Origin: Vibrio halioticoli NBRC 102217
GTDB lineage: Bacteria; Pseudomonadota; Gammaproteobacteria; Enterobacterales; Vibrionaceae
DNA: 64,000 nucleotides
Direction: 5' to 3'
NCBI RefSeq assembly: GCF_000496695.1
Contig: NZ_BAUJ01000005.1
Coordinates: forward strand, 124,001-188,000
Below are positions 1-9,079 of this stretch, piece after piece. Within the stretch, counting starts at the first letter, position 1. Every line of letters starts with the position of its first letter. The notes beneath the pieces are model-generated. The model was not told the origin of the DNA. It ran no database searches and was given only the letters and a program-made list of their open reading frames with translations. Both the position numbers and the translations under genes were made by a program.

Positions 1-248
1 GACAATCACCTCATACCGCTGGAGGGATTACCTTTTTCACTTTAGAAGATGATACTGGCAACATAAATGTGGTGGTGTGGCAAGCAACCGCCAGAGCACA
101 AAAGAAAAGCTATTTAACGGCTAAGATACTAAAAGTAAAAGGAATCATAGAAAAAGAGGGAGACGTCATACACGTTATTGCAGGTCAGTTAATTGACATC
201 AGTGATCAGTTATCACAACTAGCCAGTCGTTCTCGTGATTTTCATTAG
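1..248 (+). CDS. dnaE2: Error-prone DNA polymerase DnaE2, C-terminal fragment (5' end outside window)
   Basis: The reading frame is open from base 3 to a TAG at 246-248. It encodes about 81 residues, including TFFTLEDDTGNINVVVW and a tail ending in SQLASRSRDFH. This is the C-terminal OB-fold region typical of DnaE2, the SOS-induced alpha-subunit paralogue used in translesion synthesis, usually with ImuA and ImuB. The start and catalytic domains lie to the left of the window. Replicative DnaE has a related OB fold, but the VVVWQATARAQ stretch and the short tail after it fit DnaE2 better. Confidence 0.85.
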   Translation, partial: QSPHTAGGITFFTLEDDTGNINVVVWQATARAQKKSYLTAKILKVKGIIEKEGDVIHVIAGQLIDISDQLSQLASRSRDFH

Positions 249-290
249 AATAATCTTTATTTTACACAATACATTTCATCAAAAGACAGA

Positions 291-318
291 AAGCCGCTTT
301 ATCGTCACAAAGCGGCTT
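291..318. terminator. Hairpin between dnaE2 and the convergent small gene
   Basis: AAGCCGCTTT at 291-300 pairs perfectly with AAAGCGGCTT at 309-318 around an 8-nt loop. It lies 43 bases after the dnaE2 stop and 27 bases beyond the convergent small gene. The T-tract is weak on both sides, so bidirectional termination is inferred. Confidence 0.6.
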
Positions 319-344
319 AAATAAGAACTCGATACAATGGGCTA

Positions 345-632
345 TTAAGCCCGTTTATGATGAATTCGTGTACGCTGTTTTTTGCCATCCATGACTCCTT
401 CCATATGACTATCCATTGATTTATTTTCATAAGCTTCGAGCATACCTTGGTCTTGCATACTCTTAGACTCAAGTTGTTGAACTCCTCTATCTGTACTTGT
501 GCCACTGCGATTTTCTGCAATAGAAATCGCCTGACTGTCGTTAGAAAAATCGTTAAACACCTTATCTTGAGCAAAAACAAACGGTGAAAACGCCACTATA
601 GAAATGGTTATAAAGCCAGTTTTAAGGTTCAT
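345..632 (-). CDS. Small exported protein of unknown function (95 aa)
   Basis: I do not recognise a family. The ATG at 632 is preferred over one further upstream because a GAGGG ribosome-binding site lies 8-12 bases before it and the protein then opens with a clean signal peptide, MNLKTGFITISIVAFSPFVFAQ, with cleavage likely after FAQ. The mature part (about 73 residues) is hydrophilic, rich in Ser, Asp, Gln and Met, and ends in a basic tail (KKQRTRIHHKRA). No cysteines, lipobox or further membrane segment are visible. It is convergent with dnaE2 and not in an operon. It is probably periplasmic or secreted. Confidence 0.6.
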   Translation of the reverse strand: MNLKTGFITISIVAFSPFVFAQDKVFNDFSNDSQAISIAENRSGTSTDRGVQQLESKSMQDQGMLEAYENKSMDSHMEGVMDGKKQRTRIHHKRA

Positions 633-1054
633 ATAAACGCCCTCAGTTAACTCATTAAAGCTAGGAACGCCCTTAGATTTTAGTTGCAAGTTAACAATAA
701 ATAAACGTAGAGTGATTATTGTTTCTACTTCTTTTTAGCAAATATTCATCTAAGGATGTACGCACGCTAGGAAAATCTTCACAAAAATCAAACAACTATC
801 GCTAGCAACATCTCAACCGACAACCACCTTAAAAAGATGAGTGTGCCAGAGATAACTAAACAGACCTTGCCGATGCAAAAATTCTTTCATGTCATTGTTT
901 ATACCAAGCACATTCAAAAATGGATCACTAAAACATTCAATCACGCTTACAGCAAAAAGCCCTACAAATAATGCAGGGCTTTTAGGAAATCACAACGAGT
1001 ACTTGCTAGTAATATCTGTCCTAACAAACAATATACGCGTTAGTAAATCGTTAT
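633..1054. other. Intergenic region between the small exported protein and fadR
   Basis: This stretch of 422 bases is AT-rich. It holds the upstream region of the small exported protein (ribosome-binding site about 640-645) and, at its right side, the fadR terminator hairpin. A short open frame from 889 to 1074 runs into the end of fadR on the other strand. It has no ribosome-binding site or recognisable product, and I do not consider it a gene. Confidence 0.5.
954..983 (-). terminator. fadR terminator
   Basis: AGCCCT at 958-963 pairs with AGGGCT at 975-980. The pairing is extended by flanking A and T runs, so that on the minus strand the stem is followed by a run of five Ts. It lies about 70 bases after the fadR stop codon. 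Confidence 0.7.
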
Positions 1055-1894
1055 TTAACTGTCATCTTCAGTGAAATTGGTTGGCAAACTCACCTTCATT
1101 TCATTCCAGTGCTGACCACTTTCAATACCGTATTGACGCACGATAGCGGCGATACGGTCACGATTGCCGTCTTCACATACTGACAATAAGTCTTTATAAA
1201 AATTAAGTGCAAGATTTCGTGAAACAGGGCTTGAGAAATAGAAAGCACCCACTCGATCGTACAGCTTTTTTAAACCGTTAAAGATCAGACCATAAATCTG
1301 GTTTCCAGAATGGAAAGCTAAATGTTGGAACAACATGTAATCATAGAAATTAAACGTTTTCGCCACTAAGATCGCATCACGCTTTTGTTCATCTTTTTCA
1401 TTGTCTTCTTTGATGTTTTGCGCGATTTTCCCAGCATATGGGAAAGAGTCCATAAAGCTACTATACGAATCCGCTTGCATCAAAGCCTCACATGATTCGA
1501 TAACACGTCGCAAGGTCGCTTCAGATTGCTCTTTGTTCACTTTAAATGCATAACGCATAAAGATAGGGCTGATGCTAGTTCGAGCGGCAAGTAGATCTTC
1601 TACAATACTAGTGGCATTGTCAGCATCTAATGTCATTAATGTATCTAAAATATGCAAACCAGAGGTTTCCATAAATTGATTCACTTTGGTCGGCTTACCA
1701 TGTTGAATGGTTAACCAACCATCACGCGCCAGTCTTTGTAGAACTTCTCTGAGGGTGGTTCGTGTTACACCAATCAGTTCAGATAGCTCACGCTCAGCGG
1801 GTAAAATAGAACCTGGAGCAAATCGTCCGTTCCAAATGCTTTCAATAATGTACTTTTCTGCGAAGCCTGCTGGGCTTTTAGCCTTAATAACCAT
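1055..1894 (-). CDS. fadR: Fatty acid metabolism transcriptional regulator FadR (279 aa, long Vibrio form)
   Basis: This is a GntR-family regulator that represses beta-oxidation genes and activates fabA/fabB-type synthesis genes, with release on binding long-chain acyl-CoA. The N-terminal winged helix is seen at residues 10-72 ([20 protein letters not shown]), followed by the all-helical FadR C-terminal domain. The protein is about 40 residues longer than E. coli FadR (239 aa). The extra segment lies near residues 138-178 ([20 protein letters not shown]). Vibrio FadR is known to carry such an insertion, linked to extra acyl-CoA binding. The gene is divergent from nhaB, the usual arrangement in Vibrio and enterobacteria. 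Confidence 0.95.
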   Translation of the reverse strand: MVIKAKSPAGFAEKYIIESIWNGRFAPGSILPAERELSELIGVTRTTLREVLQRLARDGWLTIQHGKPTKVNQFMETSGLHILDTLMTLDADNATSIVEDLLAARTSISPIFMRYAFKVNKEQSEATLRRVIESCEALMQADSYSSFMDSFPYAGKIAQNIKEDNEKDEQKRDAILVAKTFNFYDYMLFQHLAFHSGNQIYGLIFNGLKKLYDRVGAFYFSSPVSRNLALNFYKDLLSVCEDGNRDRIAAIVRQYGIESGQHWNEMKVSLPTNFTEDDS

Positions 1895-2527
1895 AGATTG
1901 GAAGTTCCAACTTAAAATTCACTAAATATAACTCATCATACCACCTAATCTAAAATTACAAAAACCAGTGAACCGTTCGCTATGAAATATTACTCATTCT
2001 GTGTTGAATTCACCTTGCAGACTCTGCATTGCCTGAAAAAATAATAAATGCCCTTTTTTTAATGAAACTAAGCTCAACATCCTATGAACTAAATCAACAA
2101 CCCACACATATGCCACCATTTTCTTATTATGGGTTAGTGTTAGCTTTCTGATTAGCACTTTAAAAACATCAACTTATGCACCGATATTATTTCTCATACA
2201 ATAATATTGGCCTTATATAACCAAAGCATCACTAAAAACACGCAACTTACATATGAACTGCACTTTATATGGTTTTTTACTGTAAACACGATGTAAATCA
2301 CACTAATTGATTGACTATCCAAGTGATTAGAGTAAATATTGCGCCAACAAAGTGAGTGTTACAGAATGTAAACTGAGAACGAAACACGTTCTACACGCTA
2401 AATTTCAATCTATATCTCACCCAAAAATATACCGTAAGCTTATCCACCTGCTAAATCCGATTGTCACATGGATAGGTCGTATAGAACCGACTCGATCAGA
2501 TTTAAATACTTTTAAGAGAGAAGCACC
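1895..2527. other. Divergent fadR-nhaB control region
   Basis: These 633 bases separate fadR and nhaB and must hold both promoters. The visible structure is an inverted repeat, CCGATATTATT at 2181-2191 with AATAATATTGG at 2200-2210, and a CRP-half-site-like TGTAAATCACA near 2291. The right part (2352-2527) is a long nhaB leader. An open frame within it has no recognisable product and is not called. Confidence 0.4.
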
Positions 2528-4123
2528 ATGCCTTTGAGCCAAGGAAACGCCTTCGTCAAAAACTTTCTCGGAAAAGCCCCAGACTGGTACAAACTAGCCA
2601 TAGTGGCCTTTTTAATCATTAACCCATTTGTCTTCTTTCTAGTTGACCCGTTTGTTGCTGGTTGGCTACTCGTCATTGAATTCATATTTACTCTGGCAAT
2701 GGCGCTCAAGTGCTATCCATTGCAACCCGGAGGACTACTGGCGATTGAGGCTGTGGCAATTGGCATGACCACTCCTGAAATGGTGAAACATGAATTGGTG
2801 GCCAATATAGAAGTAATGTTACTGCTGATCTTTATGGTGGCGGGCATTTACTTTATGAAGCAGCTACTACTGGTTATTTTTACCAAAATCCTATTAGGCA
2901 TTAGATCTAAAGCACTGTTATCCGTTGCTTTTTGTGCCGCAGCCGCTTTCTTATCTGCATTTTTAGATGCTTTAACCGTTATCGCGGTAGTGATCAGTGT
3001 GGCGGTTGGATTCTATGCAATTTACCATAAAGTTGTTTCAGGAAAAGGTCATGGTACTCAACACGACCATACTCAAGATGGGCATTTAACCGAGCTTACT
3101 CGTGATGATCTAGACGAATACCGTTCGTTCTTACGTTCACTGCTTATGCACGCTGGCGTAGGTACGGCGCTTGGTGGCGTTATGACAATGGTTGGTGAAC
3201 CTCAAAACCTGATCATAGCCGATCAAGCCGGATGGTTATTTGGCGAGTTTATCATCCGCATGTTGCCGGTTACCTTACCCGTTTTGGTTACGGGATTGCT
3301 CACCACCGTTGCGGTCGAAAAACTGAAAATATTTGGCTACGGATCAGAGTTGCCAACTCAAGTACGAAAAATTCTCGAAGATTACAACGAAGAAGAGAAA
3401 AAGAGTCGCACCAAACAGGATATCGCCAAACTATGGATTCAAGGCGCAATTGCAATATGGCTTATTGTTGGTCTTGCTTTTCACGTGGCGGCAGTCGGCT
3501 TAGTCGGGCTATCGGTCATTATCTTAGCCACCTCTTTTACCGGCATCATCGAAGAGCATGCATTAGGCAAAGCGTTTGAAGAAGCCCTACCCTTTACTGC
3601 ATTGTTAGCCGTCTTTTTTGCCATTGTTGCCGTTATCATTCAGCAAGACCTTTTTGAACCTATAATCGACGCAGTATTGGCCGTAGAAGATCAAGGAACA
3701 CAGTTAGTTCTGTTCTATCTCGCCAACGGTGTACTGTCCATGATTTCCGATAATGTCTTTGTCGGTACGGTATACATCAATGAGGTTAAAGAGGCCTTAC
3801 TGCACGGGGTAATTAACCGTGAACAATTTGACCTTCTTGCCGTGGCTATCAATACTGGTACCAATTTACCGTCAGTGGCAACACCAAACGGTCAAGCGGC
3901 ATTTTTATTCCTACTTACGTCAACTCTTGCACCATTAATTCGCCTTTCTTATGGCCGAATGGTTATTATGGCGTTTCCATATACCGTTGTTTTAGCTCTA
4001 GTGGGAATGATCGGTATTATGTTCTTCTTAGAACCGATGACTGCAACTTTTATGGACTACGGCTGGATTACCGATCCACCCATGCAACTTATCGATGTAT
4101 CAAGTTCTGTAGTGCATCATTAG
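2528..4123 (+). CDS. nhaB: Na+/H+ antiporter NhaB
   Basis: This inner-membrane antiporter exports Na+ in exchange for protons and contributes to pH and sodium homeostasis, important in marine bacteria. The 531 residues match the normal NhaB length (about 528). Around ten hydrophobic segments are evident. The protein starts [20 protein letters not shown] and contains the motif [17 protein letters not shown] and, near the C terminus, [20 protein letters not shown], both characteristic of NhaB. The ATG at 2528 follows an AAGAGAGAAG ribosome-binding site. A terminator separates it from dsbB, so the two are probably separate or only partly linked transcripts. Confidence 0.96.
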   Translation: MPLSQGNAFVKNFLGKAPDWYKLAIVAFLIINPFVFFLVDPFVAGWLLVIEFIFTLAMALKCYPLQPGGLLAIEAVAIGMTTPEMVKHELVANIEVMLLLIFMVAGIYFMKQLLLVIFTKILLGIRSKALLSVAFCAAAAFLSAFLDALTVIAVVISVAVGFYAIYHKVVSGKGHGTQHDHTQDGHLTELTRDDLDEYRSFLRSLLMHAGVGTALGGVMTMVGEPQNLIIADQAGWLFGEFIIRMLPVTLPVLVTGLLTTVAVEKLKIFGYGSELPTQVRKILEDYNEEEKKSRTKQDIAKLWIQGAIAIWLIVGLAFHVAAVGLVGLSVIILATSFTGIIEEHALGKAFEEALPFTALLAVFFAIVAVIIQQDLFEPIIDAVLAVEDQGTQLVLFYLANGVLSMISDNVFVGTVYINEVKEALLHGVINREQFDLLAVAINTGTNLPSVATPNGQAAFLFLLTSTLAPLIRLSYGRMVIMAFPYTVVLALVGMIGIMFFLEPMTATFMDYGWITDPPMQLIDVSSSVVHH

Positions 4124-4194
4124 GGAACTTATTCCCTTATTAACACTCTATTGATTTGCCACCTTTAAAGGGGTAAAAAGAACTTACTGTTATT

Positions 4195-4229
4195 AGCCAG
4201 CGCGAACGACAGTCCTCGCTGGCTTTTTT
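4195..4229 (+). terminator. nhaB terminator
   Basis: AGCCAGCG (4195-4202) pairs with CGCTGGCT (4217-4224) and is followed by a run of T. It is a classical rho-independent terminator about 70 bases after nhaB. Confidence 0.85.
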
Positions 4230-4265
4230 GCGCATATATAGATGTACACATAAGGAAATAGATTC

Positions 4266-4790
4266 ATGCTCGAGAACTTATACCAATTTTCTCGCTCTCG
4301 CACTTCATGGCTGTTATTAATTATTGCCATGGTCGCCTTCGAGCTTTGCGCTCTTTACTTCCAACACGTGATGCTACTTTCACCTTGTGTGATGTGTATC
4401 TATGAGCGCGTAGCAATGCTGGGAATTGCAGTCTCGGGTGTGGTCGGCCTATGCCAACCTAAAAACTCCGTTCTGCGTGGCTTAGGATTAGTCGGTTGGA
4501 TTGCGGCCAGTGCCAAAGGTTTATCACTGGCTCTAGAGCATGTGAGCTACCAATTTGATCCGTCTCCTTTTAATACCTGCGATATTTTTGTCAATTTCCC
4601 AAGTTGGGCACCCCTTGATCAATGGGTTCCGTGGATGTTCCTACCGACTGGTACTTGTAGCAAAATCGTTTGGACATTTTTAGACTTATCCATGCCACAA
4701 TGGCTGGTGATTATTTTTGGAGCAAGTCTTGTGGTTGCTACTCTATTTACCTTACTACAAGTGGTTGGCTTAAAGAAAAATCGTATTTAG
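4266..4790 (+). CDS. dsbB: Disulfide bond formation protein DsbB
   Basis: DsbB is a four-helix inner-membrane quinone reductase that reoxidises periplasmic DsbA and passes electrons to ubiquinone or menaquinone. The 174 residues fit the family. The first periplasmic cysteine pair is CVMC at residues 41-44 and the second pair is C105 and C131, as in active DsbB. Four hydrophobic segments are visible (about residues 14-32, 48-64, 71-90 and 146-166). It follows nhaB in the usual fadR-nhaB-dsbB order and ends in its own strong terminator. Confidence 0.96.
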   Translation: MLENLYQFSRSRTSWLLLIIAMVAFELCALYFQHVMLLSPCVMCIYERVAMLGIAVSGVVGLCQPKNSVLRGLGLVGWIAASAKGLSLALEHVSYQFDPSPFNTCDIFVNFPSWAPLDQWVPWMFLPTGTCSKIVWTFLDLSMPQWLVIIFGASLVVATLFTLLQVVGLKKNRI

Positions 4791-4812
4791 GCACTAATAG
4801 TATTAAGAAAAT

Positions 4813-4848
4813 AAAAACGGGAACTGACATCATCAGTTCCCGTTTTTT
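4813..4848 (+). terminator. dsbB terminator
   Basis: ACGGGAACTGA (4817-4827) pairs perfectly with TCAGTTCCCGT (4833-4843), followed by six Ts. The A-run on the left could let it also act on the convergent edd transcript, which ends at 4876. Confidence 0.9.
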
Positions 4849-4875
4849 ATGCATGAATCAGACTCAGTGGGCCAG

Positions 4876-6663
4876 CTAAACAATAAAGCTTGCGCCCTCC
4901 TCCGCCGAAGAAACATTATTTCTCGCCAGTACAAATAAGTTACGCCCAAAAGTAAACTGTTGACTCTCTGTATCCACTTTCAGCGCCTCACGACCTGTCA
5001 CATCCGATAGGTTATTCACGCTTCCTGTTTCGCAGTCTAAACTCACTATATCGCCATCACGAATAAGTGCGATAGCACCGCCTCTAGCCGCATCTGGAGA
5101 CATATGAATAGCCGAAGGCACTTTACCCGACGCGCCTGACAATCGACCATCGGTAATCAAGGCGACATTAAAGCCTGCCTTTTGCACATTGGCTAGAATA
5201 GGCATCAACTTATGCAGCTCAGGCATACCATTAGACGCAGCGCCATTATGCGAGACCACGACAACACAATCTTGATTAAGCTCTCCTGCTTGATAAGCTT
5301 TTTCGACATCGTGTTGCGAAGTAAAGACTTTGGCTGGCGCTTTCACTTTTCTACACTCTTTTGCAATGGCAGAAACCTTGATCACGCAGCGACCAATATT
5401 GCCATCTAAGACTTTAATGCCCCCAGTCTCTTGAAAACACTCGCCACTTAACGCGATGACACTACCATTATTACTGCCTTGACTGTCATTCCAACATAAG
5501 CGGTCATTTTCAATATACGGCGTTTTAAACTGATCATTAAACTGACCAAAAGAGGTCAGCACATCTCGATTTAAGAAGTCACCTTCATTTAAGCGTTTCA
5601 GCAATGCAGGTACGCCTCCAGATCGATGAAATGCGTTCATGTCCTCTGAGCCATTTGGATAGACGTTCACCAATAAAGGTACTGCGCCTGAAAGCTGACT
5701 AATGTCATCCCAGTTAAGTAAAATCCCCGCTGAACGCGCAATCGCCACCATGTGAATAGTATGGTTGGTGCTCCCTCCAGAGGCGAGCAGCGCAACGATA
5801 CCATTGATGATATTTTTCTCAGTCACCACATCATACAAAGGACGATAGTTTGATGAACCTAGTGTAGAGGAAGCCACTTTTACTGCGACTTCTTCGGTTA
5901 ATAACTGTCGAAGTTGACTATCCGGCGGTACGAACGCAGAACCCGGTAGCATCAAACCCATAGCTTCGAAAACGAGTTGGTTTGTATTGGCGGTTCCGTA
6001 GAAGGTGCATGTTCCGTGAGAATGGTAAGCACTGCACTCCATTTTCTGCAGCGTTTCAATACCCACTTCCTTCGCCAGATACTTCTGACGAACACTGGTT
6101 TTCTCCTCGTTGCTAATACCTGTCGACATAAGTCCTACCGGGACAAATGCGGTTGGCAAGTGCGCAAACGACATTGCGCCCATTAGCATTGCAGGGGCGA
6201 TTTTATCACACACACCCAATAGCAACGTTGAATCATACACATTGTGACTCAGAGATACTGCCGTCGCTTGAGCAATTAAGTCTCGGGAAAACAATGAGAT
6301 ATCCATGCCATCTTGCCCCTGTGTGATGCCATCACACATAGCAGGAACCCCACCAGCCACTTGCGCAGAATGACCTAACTTAGTCAGTGCACCTTTAATG
6401 ATATCGGGGAAATGACGATAAGGTTCATGAGCTGAAACCATATCGTTATAGGCACTTACTATTGCCACATTTGAATTAACCAAATTGAGTATGGTTTCTT
6501 TATTGCAACTAGCCGCAACAGCGTGCGCTAAATTACCGCAAGAAAGACCGGCGCGATTTTTACCATGCGCTGCTTGAGAGCGGCTTCGGTTTAAGAATTC
6601 GCTGCGAGTCTGGCGACTTCTTTCGATAAGATTTTCCGTTACTTGTTTAACTACCTTGTTCAT
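4876..6663 (-). CDS. edd: Phosphogluconate dehydratase (Entner-Doudoroff)
   Basis: Edd dehydrates 6-phosphogluconate to 2-keto-3-deoxy-6-phosphogluconate, the first committed step of the Entner-Doudoroff pathway, in the cytoplasm. The 595 residues match the IlvD/Edd family (Edd about 600). Family stretches seen include SAYNDMVSAHEPYRHFPD, GGVPAMCDGITQGQDGMDIS, GVCDKIAPAMLMG and LITDGRLSGASGKVPSAIH, with cysteines placed as expected for the iron-sulfur cluster. It starts one base after the gntK stop, so the two are cotranscribed. No eda aldolase gene is seen here, so the partner enzyme must lie elsewhere. Confidence 0.96.
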   Translation of the reverse strand: MNKVVKQVTENLIERSRQTRSEFLNRSRSQAAHGKNRAGLSCGNLAHAVAASCNKETILNLVNSNVAIVSAYNDMVSAHEPYRHFPDIIKGALTKLGHSAQVAGGVPAMCDGITQGQDGMDISLFSRDLIAQATAVSLSHNVYDSTLLLGVCDKIAPAMLMGAMSFAHLPTAFVPVGLMSTGISNEEKTSVRQKYLAKEVGIETLQKMECSAYHSHGTCTFYGTANTNQLVFEAMGLMLPGSAFVPPDSQLRQLLTEEVAVKVASSTLGSSNYRPLYDVVTEKNIINGIVALLASGGSTNHTIHMVAIARSAGILLNWDDISQLSGAVPLLVNVYPNGSEDMNAFHRSGGVPALLKRLNEGDFLNRDVLTSFGQFNDQFKTPYIENDRLCWNDSQGSNNGSVIALSGECFQETGGIKVLDGNIGRCVIKVSAIAKECRKVKAPAKVFTSQHDVEKAYQAGELNQDCVVVVSHNGAASNGMPELHKLMPILANVQKAGFNVALITDGRLSGASGKVPSAIHMSPDAARGGAIALIRDGDIVSLDCETGSVNNLSDVTGREALKVDTESQQFTFGRNLFVLARNNVSSAEEGASFIV

Positions 6664-6664
6664 T

Positions 6665-7168
6665 CTATACCCCTAAGCGAATACAAATATCATCTAACAT
6701 CTCCTCTATCGACATAGAGATATCAATAGTAATTACGTCATCCTCATCCACTGGTTGTTCCAAAATGGCAAATTGACTGGCTAGCATGTCAGATTTCATG
6801 AAATGACTATTTCGCATACGAATTCGTTTAAGGACTAACTCTTGAGAACCATCTAAAAAAATAAATCGTACTTTCTCATTTCCACAGCGAATCGCATCAC
6901 GATAATTTTTCTTTAATGCAGAACAAACAAAGACACAGCTTTCATTTTTAGAGTAAATGCTAAAAATAGCGTCGTTAATTCTTTCTAACCATGGAGTACG
7001 ATCATCATCGTTGAGTGGGATTCCTGAGGACATTTTGATAACGTTGGATTTTGGATGTAGATCATCGCCATCAATAAACTTGGCTGACAATCTAGCAGCA
7101 AGAAGCTCACCAATGGTTGATTTACCTGAGCCGGAAACGCCCATAATTACAATGCTTTTACCTTCCAT
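6665..7168 (-). CDS. gntK: Gluconokinase
   Basis: GntK phosphorylates gluconate to 6-phosphogluconate with ATP. The 167-residue protein opens with the Walker A loop GVSGSGKST (residues 10-18) and has the family stretches FIDGDDLHPKSNVIKMSSG and CSALKKNYRDAIR, as in the GntK/IdnK kinases. It is the first gene of a gntK-edd operon. Two GntR-box palindromes lie 52-86 bases upstream of the ATG, which supports repression by the adjacent GntR and release by gluconate. Confidence 0.95.
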   Translation of the reverse strand: MEGKSIVIMGVSGSGKSTIGELLAARLSAKFIDGDDLHPKSNVIKMSSGIPLNDDDRTPWLERINDAIFSIYSKNESCVFVCSALKKNYRDAIRCGNEKVRFIFLDGSQELVLKRIRMRNSHFMKSDMLASQFAILEQPVDEDDVITIDISMSIEEMLDDICIRLGV

Positions 7169-7219
7169 TTAAACCTCTTCAGTAAGCTTTTGGTCATGGA
7201 CTCAATAAGCAATATTAAG

Positions 7220-7233
7220 TGTTATCGGTAACA
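7220..7233. promoter_or_regulatory. GntR operator 1 upstream of gntK-edd
   Basis: TGTTATCGGTAACA is a near-perfect palindrome that matches the E. coli GntR box consensus (ATGTTACC-SGTAACAT) with one change. It lies 52 bases before the gntK start. Confidence 0.75.
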
Positions 7234-7240
7234 TTATTTA

Positions 7241-7254
7241 TGTTATGGGTAACA
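7241..7254. promoter_or_regulatory. GntR operator 2 upstream of gntK-edd
   Basis: TGTTATGGGTAACA is a second copy of the GntR box. Its centre lies 21 bp (two helical turns) from the centre of operator 1, so both sites would face the same side of the DNA. Confidence 0.75.
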
Positions 7255-7365
7255 TGGTACATGTAACTTTGTTATTTGTGAATATATTATAGGGAAGAAG
7301 TGAGGCTTTGAGGTGAAAAGAGTGATTTCGAGCACAATTTACGGGGCAAAATCACTCATAGGATA

Positions 7366-8373
7366 TTAGGAACTCTTACCATTAGTGATGGTATATCCGA
7401 GATCGTGAACACGTTTTTCAGGCTCTTTACCTTCGATTGCATTTAGCAATAGTTCAGCGGAGAGCTCACCAATTTCATACCTTGGTGTATACACACTGGT
7501 TAATTTTGGGGTAATAGCTTGACCAATATCAAAGGCATTATAGCCAACAACACTGATTTGTTCTGGAACGGCAATTCCCATCTCATGGCAAGCTAAAATA
7601 GCACCAATTGCAATATCATCATTGGTACAAAATATGCCATCAAGATACTGACAATCATCTAAAGCTCGAGTTAATAGATCACGCGCAATCGTAAAGCTAG
7701 AACGACTTGACGTTAAGAAATGATTTTTTTCAAGACCCGCTTCAACCATGGCCTCATCATAACCTTCCATACGCAACTTAGTACGGCTATCTAGTCGAGC
7801 ACCAAAGTAAGCAATGTTCTTTTTTCCCTTATTTATCATCAAGTTAACAGCATCATAAGCCGCCATCCTATGATCAAGCCCAACGGCAATGTTAATAGGT
7901 GATTCAGGGAGTTCCATCGCTTCAACCACTGGAACACCTGCGGTTTCTAGCATCTTCAATGTCTTTTTAGTATGACTTGTACCCGTCAAAATTAAGCCAT
8001 CAACTTGATAAGATAACAGTGTCGCTATTTTTCTTTCTTCGATTTCACTTTCATAGCTATAGTGCCCTAATAACACCTCATAGCCACGTCTGTTTGTCAC
8101 TGATTCAATACCCTGAGCGACCTTTGCAAATACTTGGTTAGATAATGAAGGAAGCAATACGCCAATCGACCGACTGGAAGACTTCGATAACAAAGCTGGG
8201 GCACGGTTGTGAATATACCCCAGCTCTTCGGCCACTTTCTTGATTCTGGCTCGGGTCTTCACTGATACTGATTCTTCATTACGCATAAAACGACTCACCG
8301 TCATTTTGGTCACGCCTACACGATCTGCAATATCTTGTAGTGTCGCTCGAGGCTTCCGCTTATTGTCACTCAT
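7366..8373 (-). CDS. gntR: Gluconate operon repressor GntR (LacI family)
   Basis: This is a LacI-family repressor of 335 residues. The helix-turn-helix TLQDIADRVGVTKMTVSRFM spans residues 11-30 and is almost the same as that of E. coli GntR, so recognition of GntR boxes is expected. The periplasmic-binding-protein-like effector domain follows (SRSIGVLLPSLSNQVFAKV, DGIFCTNDDIAIGA). It reads in the same direction as gntK-edd with about 200 bases between, so it has its own promoter. A GntR-box-like palindrome sits just upstream of its start at 8400-8412, suggesting autoregulation. Confidence 0.92.
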   Translation of the reverse strand: MSDNKRKPRATLQDIADRVGVTKMTVSRFMRNEESVSVKTRARIKKVAEELGYIHNRAPALLSKSSSRSIGVLLPSLSNQVFAKVAQGIESVTNRRGYEVLLGHYSYESEIEERKIATLLSYQVDGLILTGTSHTKKTLKMLETAGVPVVEAMELPESPINIAVGLDHRMAAYDAVNLMINKGKKNIAYFGARLDSRTKLRMEGYDEAMVEAGLEKNHFLTSSRSSFTIARDLLTRALDDCQYLDGIFCTNDDIAIGAILACHEMGIAVPEQISVVGYNAFDIGQAITPKLTSVYTPRYEIGELSAELLLNAIEGKEPEKRVHDLGYTITNGKSS

Positions 8374-8399
8374 TATCTAATGCCTACATAAAAAACTGT

Positions 8400-8412
8400 T
8401 GTTACAGTAACA
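8400..8412. promoter_or_regulatory. GntR-box-like palindrome upstream of gntR
   Basis: TGTTACAGTAACA is a perfect palindrome around one central base, 27 bases before the gntR start. It has the arms of a GntR box, but the centre is one base shorter than the consensus, so binding is less certain than at the other sites. Confidence 0.5.
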
Positions 8413-8652
8413 TAAAAAGTAGTTTAAGTTAACTCTACAATAGTAGAGGCAACGCACAATATTAATGGATACATAACTAAAAATAATCCAACTCATTGGG
8501 TTGTAAAATTCAAGAAAAGATCGAGTTAAACCCTTTCTTATTTCCCAAAAAACATAGCGTTAGTCATAGGAAATACCCATAAAGTGTAAGCTAATGTTTA
8601 TTGGTACTTTACTTTAGTACTTTGATCGTGCTCACGTTTTTACAATGAATGT

Positions 8653-8704
8653 TTGTATTATGTCGTTGATTATTTATACTAGGCGCAAATAGTTACCGAT
8701 AACA
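8653..8704 (+). promoter_or_regulatory. Predicted promoter and GntR operator of the SDR-RbsD unit
   Basis: A -35-like TTGTAT (8653-8658) and a -10-like TATACT (8675-8680) are separated by 16 bases. AGTTACCGATAACA (8691-8704) lies directly after them, covering the expected transcription start. It is the reverse complement of gntK operator 1 except for one end base, the usual geometry for simple repression. Confidence 0.65.
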
Positions 8705-8807
8705 TTAAGTAACTTCAAAACCAAAATAAGCAAAAAGAACCATATAAATCATAGAAATAGCTAATCACGCGAACCTATGACTAAACAAAAAGAAAAGAGC
8801 ACTAGTT

Positions 8808-8969
8808 ATACCAATCACACTAAGTAAGTGATCAGAACTAGCGAAGGAAAAATGCTCGAGAACAAGGCAGAATTTTTCGATAAGTAGTTATTCTACAATC
8901 AAAAATTCTAACGCCGTTATCGAGTATTTTAACAAGCTAGAATGACCAGTTATTTAGTACGATTGGTAT
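8808..8969. repeat. 162-bp palindromic repeat, copy 1 (MITE-like)
   Basis: The unit starts ATACCAATCACACTAAGTAA and ends with the near reverse complement (TTAGTACGATTGGTAT). Inner arms also pair (AAAATGCTCGAGAAC with GTTATCGAGTATTTT, and AGAATTTTT with AAAAATTCT), so the whole element can fold into one long hairpin. It has no coding capacity. Copy 2 at 25048-25209 has the same length and differs at three positions. It lies in the leader of the SDR gene. Confidence 0.9.
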
Positions 8970-9079
8970 TAGTCGCTCTTCTTTTAAAGCGCATATTGGG
9001 ACCGGTTTACAGCAAGTTAGAGTTAGCCCTTTAACTTGCAGGTATCTAAGACCGCGAATAACTCTATTAAGGATCTAAA

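Larger units (their letters stand above)
8374..9079. other. gntR-SDR intergenic control region
   Basis: This stretch of 706 bases holds the gntR operator (8400-8412), a predicted promoter and operator for the SDR unit (8653-8704) and a 162-bp palindromic repeat (8808-8969), followed by about 110 bases of leader. No additional gene is visible. Confidence 0.6.

Noticed and set aside
889..1074. Short open frame over the fadR terminator
   Set aside because: It runs through the terminator hairpin and into the end of fadR on the opposite strand.
2352..2537. Short open frame in the nhaB leader
   Set aside because: It overlaps the nhaB start, has no ribosome-binding site and no recognisable product.
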